From contig NZ_CP157278.1 in NCBI RefSeq assembly GCF_040026395.1, positions 1,798,001 through 1,862,000 on the forward strand: 64,000 nucleotides of DNA. The letters run 5' to 3'. Within the stretch, counting starts at the first letter, position 1, and each line of letters starts with the position of its first letter. A program made the translations under genes and the position numbers. The DNA is from Pedobacter lusitanus. Its GTDB lineage: Bacteria; Bacteroidota; Bacteroidia; Sphingobacteriales; Sphingobacteriaceae. Under the pieces are notes generated by a model, which worked only from the letters and a program-made list of their open reading frames with translations, made no database searches and was not told where the DNA came from. Below, piece by piece: positions 44,182 to 52,452 of this stretch.

Positions 44182-45981
44182 ATGACTGCTGACACTATGA
44201 ACGGAGTAAAAGCTGATATCAATTCTCTGAGAAATACTACGCAATTTATTATTCCGGAAAAAAAAACAATCCATCAGGGTTATGATATCTATCCTGCTTT
44301 CAAAATTGAAGGGCCTATCTATAATGATTTCGCCAGTTTATCAGAATGGATCATCAATCAGAAAAAAAACATTGTTATTGATGGTTATTCAGGCGTGTAC
44401 TGGGAACAGTTTAGAATGGAACTCAATCAGCAGCTCATTGAAAATGGAAAGACAGTACACTGGATAAATATTGATACTGCCCTAAAAACACCTGAAATTA
44501 TTGACCGGTTAATAGCTGACAATCTTCAGCTGAATGACCCAGTATTTGGTAAACAGTATGAAGGAGATCTCGCAGACTTCTTTGACACTGAAAAACTTGG
44601 ATTAATCAGCCCGATCAATGATGAACTGACGATTATTTATGGTTGCGGAGCTGCACTGGTCAATCTGGATGCAAAGGTTATTTATATTGATGTGCCTAAA
44701 AATGAGATACAGTTTCGTTCAAGAGCTGGTCATATTTTCAATCTGGGTGCTGCCACGACTACCGACCCAAAAATACAGTATAAACGCTTTTATTTTATCG
44801 ACTGGCCTGTTTTAAATAAACATAAACAACAATTACTGGCCAGTATTGACATTATTGTCGATGAACAAAGGATCAAAGCAATATCCTGGATGAATGGAAC
44901 AGATTTTCGCAGTGGACTTGCCCGGATGTCTGTACACGCCTTCAGGGCAAGACCCTGGTTTGAGCCTGGTGTATGGGGTGGCCAGTGGATCCGGGAAAAT
45001 ATAAATGGCCTGAATCAGGAAGTTATAAATTATGCCTGGTCATTTGAACTGATTGCCCCTGAAAATGGTATTATTATGGAAAATGAAGGCAGGCTGCTGG
45101 AAGTTTCATTTGACATGCTTCTTTTCCATAATAACAAAGCTATTTTAGGCAAAGCAGCCGAACGCTTTGGTTATAATTTCCCTATTCGTTTTGATTTTCT
45201 TGATACGATGGACGGAGATAATCTGTCTCTGCAATGCCACCCCTCTGTCGCTTATACCAAAGAACATTTTGGAGAAAATTTCACGCAGGATGAGACCTAT
45301 TATATCCTGGATCATCATCAGGATGCTAAAGTCTATCTGGGTTTTCAGGAAAACATTAACCAGGAGGAATTCAGAACAGTGCTGGAAAACAGCTTCAAAC
45401 ACCATAACCAGGTAAACGTAACAGATTATGTACAGACATTTGATTCTCAAAAACATGAGCTTTTTTTGATTCCAAATGGTACGGTTCACAGTTCGGGAAA
45501 AAACAATCTGGTACTGGAAATCAGTGCCACTCCCTATATATTCACTTTTAAAATGTATGACTGGCTGCGTCCTGATCTGAATGGAAAACCACGTCCATTA
45601 AATATTGACCGTGCTTTTGCCAATCTGAATTTTGAAAGAAAAGGACAGATAGTGTCTGATACGCTGATTGCTAAACAGACTGTACTCCTGCAGGATGATG
45701 ACTGGCAGATCGTTAATCTGGCAACACATCCTGACCACTTTTACGCCGTTCGGCGTTTTGAATTTGATTCCACCATTAAAGCTCATACTGAAGGACAGTG
45801 CCATATTCTCAGTCTGGTAGAAGGTGAAAGCATTATTGTTAAAACAGGAAATTCTGAGCAGGAAATCCACTATGCGGAAACTTTTATTATCCCTGCTGAT
45901 GCTGTTCACTACGAATTGATCAATAAGGGTAAAAACCGCGCGAAAGTGATCACCGCTTTTGTGAAAGAAGAATGTTGTTAA
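44182..45981 (+). CDS. manA-like: Class I mannose-6-phosphate isomerase fused to a degenerate P-loop-like domain
   Basis: A 599-residue cytoplasmic protein. The C-terminal half (about 270-599) is a class I mannose-6-phosphate isomerase with metal ligands Q351 and H353 (SLQCHP), E371 (DETYYIL) and H436 (NGTVHSSG). The N-terminal about 250 residues resemble a uridine-kinase-like P-loop domain: IVIDGYSGVYWEQFR (64-78) sits where a Walker A would be, but the G-K-S/T is missing, so phosphate transfer is unlikely. It would channel mannose-6-phosphate to fructose-6-phosphate. First gene of an operon with GH38 and a sugar porter (gaps 19 and 17 bp). The role of the N-terminal part is unknown; a regulatory or sugar-binding domain is possible. 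Confidence 0.82.
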   Translation: MTADTMNGVKADINSLRNTTQFIIPEKKTIHQGYDIYPAFKIEGPIYNDFASLSEWIINQKKNIVIDGYSGVYWEQFRMELNQQLIENGKTVHWINIDTALKTPEIIDRLIADNLQLNDPVFGKQYEGDLADFFDTEKLGLISPINDELTIIYGCGAALVNLDAKVIYIDVPKNEIQFRSRAGHIFNLGAATTTDPKIQYKRFYFIDWPVLNKHKQQLLASIDIIVDEQRIKAISWMNGTDFRSGLARMSVHAFRARPWFEPGVWGGQWIRENINGLNQEVINYAWSFELIAPENGIIMENEGRLLEVSFDMLLFHNNKAILGKAAERFGYNFPIRFDFLDTMDGDNLSLQCHPSVAYTKEHFGENFTQDETYYILDHHQDAKVYLGFQENINQEEFRTVLENSFKHHNQVNVTDYVQTFDSQKHELFLIPNGTVHSSGKNNLVLEISATPYIFTFKMYDWLRPDLNGKPRPLNIDRAFANLNFERKGQIVSDTLIAKQTVLLQDDDWQIVNLATHPDHFYAVRRFEFDSTIKAHTEGQCHILSLVEGESIIVKTGNSEQEIHYAETFIIPADAVHYELINKGKNRAKVITAFVKEECC

Positions 45982-46000
45982 TTAATTAAAAACCACCCTG

Positions 46001-48976
46001 ATGAAACCAGTGTCTTACAGACTACAATTTAATGCTCTTCTGATCACTTTTCTGATAGGCATAAGCCATAATGTATCAGCTCAGAAGACCGGATCTGCTT
46101 TTAGTGATATCCAGCTGCAACCCACAATTGCCTATCTGAAGTATCACGGAGAAAGCAGAAGAATGATCAGGCTGATCTTTAAAAATGGGAAAAATTACCA
46201 GCAGGGAAAAATCTCTGTTTCCTTTAATGGTTTACAGGAAAGCCTGATTGTTCAGGCCAGTAAAGACGGAGCTGAATCTTTTGAAATCCCCTTACCGGGC
46301 AGTCCCGTAACCAAAGCGACACAGGCAACAGTCTCTATTTTAACCGGCGGAAAAACTTACAAAGGGAGCTGTATTGTTGAACCTTCCAGAATGTGGAACA
46401 TGTATGTGTTACCCCATTCTCATGTTGATATAGGATATACCAATACACAATCCAAAGTCCTTAAACTGCATCAGGATAATATTGATGAAGCTATTGCCCT
46501 TGCAGAAAAAACACAGCAATACCCTACCCAGGCACGTTTTAAATGGACAACAGAAGCTATCTGGGTAGTGGATAATTATCTTGCACTTGCCAGTCAGCAA
46601 AAGAAAGACAAATTCTGGGATGCTGTAAAAAAAGGATGGATTAACCTGGACGGCGCCTATGGAAATATTAACACCAGTCTGACTGATTCCAGACAACTGA
46701 TGCAAATGTTCTCTAAATCACAAAAACTGGCTAAGGAACAGGGCATTGTTATTAATACTCTTTTTCAGGGAGATGTACCTGGTGCCTCATGGGGTTTAGC
46801 CGCACAGGTTGAACAGACAGGGATAAAATATTTCCTTTCAGGGCCAAATGCTTCAGACAGAATCGGAAACCTGGCTAAATGGCAGGATAAACCTTTTTAC
46901 TGGCTCTCTCCTTCGGGCAAACAGAAATTACTTTTCTGGCAATGTCAGCCATATTCTATCGGCTACCAGTTAAAGGGGGATAAAATTCCAAACTTCTTTA
47001 CGATGGAAGATCCGAAGCCGTTCTATACGGGTCATCCTTCAAAAAATTTCCTCAATCCTTATCTGTTTGACTATCTTGATCAGCTGGCACAAAAGGGTTT
47101 TCCTTATGATATGTCAATTCTGACCTGGGCGATGAGTGATAATGCTCCTATTGATCCGGAACTGCCTGATGCAGTTAAGATATGGAATGAAAAATATGCT
47201 TCACCTCAACTGATTATTACTTCAACAAAACAGTTTTTTGCGGATTTTGAGAATAAATACAACAGGCAGATTCCTTCCTTCACCGGGGATTATACAGAAT
47301 ACTGGACTGACGGTGTATCATCTGCAGCAAAAGAAACTGCTTTAAGCCGCAAATTATCCGATCAGCTGAAACAGGCTGACGCGATCTGGGCTATCCGCAA
47401 CAGAAAAAATTATCCGGTAAAGAGCTTTGAGGAGAGTTGGAAAAACCTATTATTATTTAATGAACATACCTGGGGTGCATTTAACAGTGTTTCTCATCCA
47501 GATGATGAAAAAGTAAAAAGTGAATGGGCAGTAAAACAGTCTTATGTATTAAAAGCCAAAGAAATTGTTGATACTTTACTTTCACAATCTCTGACAGGCG
47601 ATTCGTTGAAAGATTCCTCTTCAACCCTAAAAAACAACCAGATAGACGTTTACAATACGGTATCATGGCCAAGAACCAATGTGGTTTATGTACCCGCATC
47701 TTTAAGCAAAGCAGGTGATCTTGTTAAAGATGTTTCAGGAATTCCTGTTCTTTCGCAGCGTTTAACTACTGGTGAACTCGCTTTTGTGGCTGAACTGGTT
47801 CCATCGATGGGAAAAAGCACTTACAGTATCTATCCGGGGCATGCTTATCACCCGGGAACTACCCGGACTAAAAGTCCAGGCTCCGGTAAAGCTTCAGAAA
47901 AAAAATCCGGGGTTAATATATCAGACAATTTACTCAGTAACGGGGTCTACAGCATCGATATTTCTCCCCAAACGGGAAACATTAAAAAGTTAGTTAAAAT
48001 AGCTTCTGGTAGGGATTATGTCCAGGCAGATTCAGCAGGACTGAATCAATACCTGTATATGCCTGGTGATTCTCTTGAAAAAATACAAACCAGTTCAAAT
48101 GCCAGGATAGCGATTAAAGAAAAAGGACCATTGGTAATCAGTCTGCAAATTACTTCTTCTGCTCCGGGTACTAACGGACTCATCAGGGAAATACGACTGG
48201 TTAACGGCCTTGATCAAATAGAGCTGATCAATACCATTGATAAGAAGGCTATCAGAAGCAAAGAAAGCGTCCATTTCGCTTTCCCTTTTAATATTCCGGA
48301 TGCAAAAGTCCGCTATAGTATTCCCTGGGGAACTGTGAACGCTGAAACTGATCAGTTACCTTATTCAAACAGAAACTGGTATACCATGCAAAGATGGGCA
48401 GACATTTCCAATGACACCTACGGAATTACCTGGTCAAGCCCGGATGCTCCTTTATTTGAAATCGGAAAGATTACTACAGCTAATTTACTTGGTGGATTAC
48501 AACATGCGCCACTATGGTTATCGTTTACCCCTCAGTCTTCAAATATCTACTCCTGGGTAATGAATAACTTATGGCACACCAATTTCAGGGCAGATCAGCA
48601 GGGTGTAGTTACTTTCCGTTATTTCATTCAGGCTCATGAAAGCGGGTTTAATAGTTATCAGGCAAATCAATCTGGATTAAATAATCATCAGCCGCTGCTT
48701 GTCACCGCCGCTTCTGCAGATGAAAAAGGGCTACCGTTCACCATTAACGGGGAGAATATTTACGTTGAAGCCTTTAAAAAAGCTGATGATGGAAAAGGTA
48801 TTATAATCCACCTTGTCAATTGTGGCGATCAGGACAGCAAGCTGAATATCAGTCCAAAAACCAATGCACCGCTCAAAATATGGGAAAGTGATATTTCCGA
48901 AACACACAAAAAAACATTAGAGAACCACTTTACCCTTCCGGCAAAAGGGATAATGACAATTTGTATAGAAAACTGA
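46001..48976 (+). CDS. GH38 alpha-mannosidase, secreted
   Basis: A 991-residue exported enzyme (signal about 1-28, NVSAQ). The zinc-binding start of GH38 is PHSHVDIGYT, H139 and D143, and the nucleophile lies in FQGDVPGASWGL, D258. The C-terminal part is the usual beta-sandwich set, with STYSIYPG, IREIRLVNGLDQIELI and LHNLVNCGDQ-type strands. It removes alpha-mannose from glycans in the periplasm; the mannose would be taken in by the porter and, after phosphorylation, isomerised by the preceding gene product. No hexokinase gene is seen in the window. Confidence 0.92.
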   Translation: MKPVSYRLQFNALLITFLIGISHNVSAQKTGSAFSDIQLQPTIAYLKYHGESRRMIRLIFKNGKNYQQGKISVSFNGLQESLIVQASKDGAESFEIPLPGSPVTKATQATVSILTGGKTYKGSCIVEPSRMWNMYVLPHSHVDIGYTNTQSKVLKLHQDNIDEAIALAEKTQQYPTQARFKWTTEAIWVVDNYLALASQQKKDKFWDAVKKGWINLDGAYGNINTSLTDSRQLMQMFSKSQKLAKEQGIVINTLFQGDVPGASWGLAAQVEQTGIKYFLSGPNASDRIGNLAKWQDKPFYWLSPSGKQKLLFWQCQPYSIGYQLKGDKIPNFFTMEDPKPFYTGHPSKNFLNPYLFDYLDQLAQKGFPYDMSILTWAMSDNAPIDPELPDAVKIWNEKYASPQLIITSTKQFFADFENKYNRQIPSFTGDYTEYWTDGVSSAAKETALSRKLSDQLKQADAIWAIRNRKNYPVKSFEESWKNLLLFNEHTWGAFNSVSHPDDEKVKSEWAVKQSYVLKAKEIVDTLLSQSLTGDSLKDSSSTLKNNQIDVYNTVSWPRTNVVYVPASLSKAGDLVKDVSGIPVLSQRLTTGELAFVAELVPSMGKSTYSIYPGHAYHPGTTRTKSPGSGKASEKKSGVNISDNLLSNGVYSIDISPQTGNIKKLVKIASGRDYVQADSAGLNQYLYMPGDSLEKIQTSSNARIAIKEKGPLVISLQITSSAPGTNGLIREIRLVNGLDQIELINTIDKKAIRSKESVHFAFPFNIPDAKVRYSIPWGTVNAETDQLPYSNRNWYTMQRWADISNDTYGITWSSPDAPLFEIGKITTANLLGGLQHAPLWLSFTPQSSNIYSWVMNNLWHTNFRADQQGVVTFRYFIQAHESGFNSYQANQSGLNNHQPLLVTAASADEKGLPFTINGENIYVEAFKKADDGKGIIIHLVNCGDQDSKLNISPKTNAPLKIWESDISETHKKTLENHFTLPAKGIMTICIEN

Positions 48977-48993
48977 ATTAACCTTAAGCAACC

Positions 48994-50394
48994 ATGAACC
49001 TAAAAAATGAAACTACTCAAAAATCCAGACTTTTCCTGGTAGCCATTACCCTGGTTGCTACATTAGGTGGTTTGCTTTTCGGCTTTGATATGGCCGTTAT
49101 ATCTGGTGTATTACCATTTGTAAAACAACAATTCAGCTTATCTCCGGTTACTGAAGGATGGTTTGTTTCCTCTGCGCTTGTCGGCTGTATTATTGGTGTT
49201 GCCTTCGCTGGCGAACTCAGTGATCGCTTTGGAAGAAAAAAGATGCTGATGCTGTCAGCCATCCTTTTTTTACTATCTGCAATCGGTACTGCTGCAGCTG
49301 CAGATTTCACTTTACTGATTCTTGCAAGGATGCTGGGAGGAATGGGTGTGGGTGTAGCATCCATAGTCGCTCCCCTGTATATTTCAGAAATAGCACCTGC
49401 CGGGATACGTGGCAGACTGGTAACCTTTTATCAACTGGCTATCACAGCAGGAATCCTGGTGGCCTATCTGACTAATGCAGGTCTGCTGAATCTGTCTTTG
49501 ACACACTATAACAAATCAATGGGCGATATACTGGACTATATCATAGTCAAAGAAGTATGGAGAGCAATGCTGGGCCTGGGTGTAATTCCTTCCTTGTTAT
49601 TTTTAACAGGGTTATGGTTTGTACCGGAAAGTCCGAGATGGTTGATTCAGCAGGGAAAAGAGCAGCAGGGGCTTCTGATACTGACCAGGATCAACGGGAC
49701 AGACAGTGCTCACCAAGCTCTGCAGCTGATCAAAAAAATGCCTGTACAGGAGTCCGGTTCATACAAAGACCTGTTTACCAGAGAAATGAGAAGGCCGCTG
49801 CTCATAGGATTACTTTTACCACTATTTTCTCAGTTCAGTGGGATAAATGCAATCATTTATTATGGTCCCCGTATTTTGAATGATGCTGGCATCAATATCA
49901 GTAATGCACTTTTAGGTCAGATTATCTTTGGCCTGGCAAACTTTCTGTTTACCCTGATTGCGGTTTGGAAAGTAGATAAAATGGGGCGCAGACCGCTTTA
50001 CATTGTCGGATCAATCGGAGCTACTATTTCTTTGTTCTTTACCGGCTGGTGTTTCTATAGCGGAGCCACCAATAATATTGCACTGGTAATAAGTATCATT
50101 TTGTTTTTAGCCTGTTTTGCTTTTTCTATCGGACCTCTGAAATTTGTCATTGCTTCAGAAATTTTCCCAACAAGAGTTCGCGGAAGAGCGATGGGTTTAA
50201 GCATTATGGTTATGTGGATTGCTGATACCATAGTAGGACAGTTAACCCCTTTACTGCTGGGTGCTGCGGGCGCAGCTTCCACCTTCTGGTTTTTTGCCGT
50301 ATGCTGTTTACTTTCATTCATTGTGGTCTATAAGCTGGTACCTGAAACCAAAGGAAAATCACTGGAAGAAGTACAGGATATCTTTGTACATTAA
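48994..50394 (+). CDS. MFS sugar porter (XylE/GalP-like)
   Basis: A 466-residue sugar/proton symporter of the major facilitator superfamily with twelve helices. The family signatures are present: GGLLFGFDMAVISGVLPF (about 26-43), DRFGRKK (about 82-88), PESPRWL (about 212-218), and PETKGKSLEE at the C-terminus. It probably brings mannose or another hexose into the cytoplasm. It ends the three-gene operon; a long palindrome separates it from the convergent SDR gene. Confidence 0.9.
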   Translation: MNLKNETTQKSRLFLVAITLVATLGGLLFGFDMAVISGVLPFVKQQFSLSPVTEGWFVSSALVGCIIGVAFAGELSDRFGRKKMLMLSAILFLLSAIGTAAAADFTLLILARMLGGMGVGVASIVAPLYISEIAPAGIRGRLVTFYQLAITAGILVAYLTNAGLLNLSLTHYNKSMGDILDYIIVKEVWRAMLGLGVIPSLLFLTGLWFVPESPRWLIQQGKEQQGLLILTRINGTDSAHQALQLIKKMPVQESGSYKDLFTREMRRPLLIGLLLPLFSQFSGINAIIYYGPRILNDAGINISNALLGQIIFGLANFLFTLIAVWKVDKMGRRPLYIVGSIGATISLFFTGWCFYSGATNNIALVISIILFLACFAFSIGPLKFVIASEIFPTRVRGRAMGLSIMVMWIADTIVGQLTPLLLGAAGAASTFWFFAVCCLLSFIVVYKLVPETKGKSLEEVQDIFVH

Positions 50395-50410
50395 TAAACG
50401 TTAAATACAT

Positions 50411-50462
50411 CCAGATATCTATATAGTAGTACATATAGATATACTACTATATAGATATCTGG
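50411..50462. terminator. Long inverted repeat between convergent genes
   Basis: Perfect 21-bp arms (50411-50431 and 50442-50462, starting CCAGATATCTATATAG) with a 10-nt loop. It lies 17 nt after the porter stop and 11 nt from the SDR stop, so it can serve as an AT-rich bidirectional terminator. The arms contain internal ATAT/GATATC repeats. Confidence 0.8.
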
Positions 50463-50472
50463 ATATAAGTAT

Positions 50473-51258
50473 TTAATCCTGCATCAGGGCACTTCTGCCT
50501 CCATCCACCAGGTAAGTTACCCCACTTGCAAATGCAGCATATTCACTCCCCAGGAATACACACCAGCCACCGATTTCTGCTGCTGTACCCAGCTTTTTTA
50601 CAGGATGAAGACCAATAGTTTTTTCTCTTTCTGCCTGAGGATTATCAAATGAATTAAACCAGGCCTGATTACCCGGAGTATCTATGAATCCTGGTGCAAT
50701 ACCAACAGTCCTTATTTCAGGCCCCCATTCTATAGCCAGGCTTTTGACCAGACCGGTTAATGCAGTTTTAGTTACATTATACGGGAAGCAACCCGGAATT
50801 GTACTGTAGGCATGATTTGAAGACATAATGATAATTGTTCCATTACTTTGTTCCAGCGCTTGTTTACATGCTCTGGCCATATGCCAGTGTGAAGCGAGAT
50901 TAATCTCATGATTTTCTATCCAGCGCTCTTCAGTGCAATGTTCAGCACCTTCAAAGATATTGATACCAGCATTGGAAACCAGTATATCAATTTTGCCGAA
51001 ATGAGCTGTTACTGCTGTAACCATTTGACTGATCTGTTCAGTTTTTTTCAAATCAGCAGAACAATACAGAGATTCAGCACCTGTCAGATCCATTTCCTGT
51101 TTAAAAACCGAAGCCTCCTCACTTTCTTCTGTGTACTGTGAACAACCGGCTATTTTTGCCCCGGCCTGCGCAAAAGATTTTGCAACCCCTAAGCCTATAC
51201 CAGAAGTTACTCCGGTAATTAGTACTACTTTTCCGCTAAAATCTATTTGAAAAGACAT
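50473..51258 (-). CDS. SDR-family NAD(P)-dependent oxidoreductase
   Basis: A 261-residue short-chain dehydrogenase with the full classical set: TGVTSGIG (15-22), NAG (96-98), catalytic S147, Y160 and K164 (YNVTK). It would oxidise or reduce a sugar, sugar acid or keto-acid. As the last gene in the dehydratase/GH95/GH2/RraA operon, it may be an L-fucose/hexose dehydrogenase or a 2-keto-3-deoxy sugar acid dehydrogenase. The gap to the dehydratase is 21 bp. Cofactor choice (NAD or NADP) is not clear; C39-S40 at the end of strand 2 gives no definite acid. Confidence 0.9.
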   Translation of the reverse strand: MSFQIDFSGKVVLITGVTSGIGLGVAKSFAQAGAKIAGCSQYTEESEEASVFKQEMDLTGAESLYCSADLKKTEQISQMVTAVTAHFGKIDILVSNAGINIFEGAEHCTEERWIENHEINLASHWHMARACKQALEQSNGTIIIMSSNHAYSTIPGCFPYNVTKTALTGLVKSLAIEWGPEIRTVGIAPGFIDTPGNQAWFNSFDNPQAEREKTIGLHPVKKLGTAAEIGGWCVFLGSEYAAFASGVTYLVDGGRSALMQD

Positions 51259-51279
51259 GATAATTCAATGATGAACTGT

Positions 51280-52446
51280 TTACACATAAAAACCTGGTTT
51301 GGGTTCCAGTATACCCGGATGTTTTTCCATTTCTTCTTCCACTAAATCTACTCCGAGTCCTGGCCTTTCAGATAAATGCAAATGACCATTACTAATCATA
51401 TCCTTAATCGAATGTGTAATCACTTTATCCCTCCAGGGAACATCATTAAGCATAAACTCCTGTCTGAAAAAATTGGGTACCGACGCACAAACATGTGCAC
51501 TTGCCAGTGTAGATAAAGGACCATTTGGGTTATGTGGCGCAAGCAGCACATTATAGGCTTCCATCATCGTGGCCATGCGTTTCATTTCTGACGGTCCGCC
51601 GCAGCGCGTAATATCCGGCATCATAATATCACATATATTCTTTTCCAGTACCGGACGTATCCCATGACGGGTATAGTGTCTTTCACCAACACAAATAGAT
51701 ACATTGGAAGGAATACGTTCTCTCATTGCTCTTAACGTATCTGCACTTTCAGGACCAGCTGGTTCTTCGTACCAGGTAATATCGAGTTCTGCAAGTCTCT
51801 GTGCCATCTTCACTGCTACTCTGTAATTCAGCATTGCATGGGTTTCAATCATAATGTCAAAATCAGGACCTACCGCTTCACGCACTGCCTTACTGACATT
51901 AAAAGCCAGATCCTGCTGTGCAGCTGTGAGCTGAAGATTAGAAGACAGATCTTCACCGTATAAATAATTGGTATGCGCAAAGGGATCAAATTTTAATCCG
52001 GTAAAACCAGCCTCTTTAACTTTTATTGCCTGAGCAGCATAATCAGCTTCATTATGACCACCACCGGTAAACCAGTAATTAGCATAAAGCAAAATATCTT
52101 TTCTGTAAGCCCCGCCCAGTAATTCGTAGCAGGGCGTCTTTAACACTTTTCCTTTCAGATCCAGCAGGGCCATATCAATACCGCTTATTGCACACAGACT
52201 GGCTCCGTTTGGCCCAATCCAGTTTAAATCACGATACAGTTTAGTCCATATAAAATCCGTACGCATTGGATCAAGACCAATAATCCGCTCTCCAACATGT
52301 TTCGCAGCATGATAAACAATCGGGCTGCCCGGCCAGTTGGTTGCTTCACCTACTCCGGTATGACCTGTATCGGTATATATTTTGAGTAAGGTCCAGTTAT
52401 ACTTTACCCCTTCAACAAGCCAGACTTTTACATCAGTAATCTTCAT
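51280..52446 (-). CDS. Enolase-superfamily sugar-acid dehydratase (galactonate dehydratase-like)
   Basis: A 388-residue mandelate-racemase-type enzyme. Metal ligands are E201, E227 and E255 (IETHA, WYEEPAG, VGERHYTR), and H203 and H305 (APHNPNGPL) are the likely acid/base pair, as in D-galactonate dehydratase. Thus it would dehydrate an aldonate to 2-keto-3-deoxy-aldonate. The K of KFDPFAH (K152) begins the second strand. Co-transcribed with SDR, GH95-like and GH2 enzymes and RraA, suggesting a non-phosphorylated pathway for fucose, galactose or L-galactose. Substrate unresolved. Confidence 0.88.
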   Translation of the reverse strand: MKITDVKVWLVEGVKYNWTLLKIYTDTGHTGVGEATNWPGSPIVYHAAKHVGERIIGLDPMRTDFIWTKLYRDLNWIGPNGASLCAISGIDMALLDLKGKVLKTPCYELLGGAYRKDILLYANYWFTGGGHNEADYAAQAIKVKEAGFTGLKFDPFAHTNYLYGEDLSSNLQLTAAQQDLAFNVSKAVREAVGPDFDIMIETHAMLNYRVAVKMAQRLAELDITWYEEPAGPESADTLRAMRERIPSNVSICVGERHYTRHGIRPVLEKNICDIMMPDITRCGGPSEMKRMATMMEAYNVLLAPHNPNGPLSTLASAHVCASVPNFFRQEFMLNDVPWRDKVITHSIKDMISNGHLHLSERPGLGVDLVEEEMEKHPGILEPKPGFYV

Positions 52447-52452
52447 GATAAT

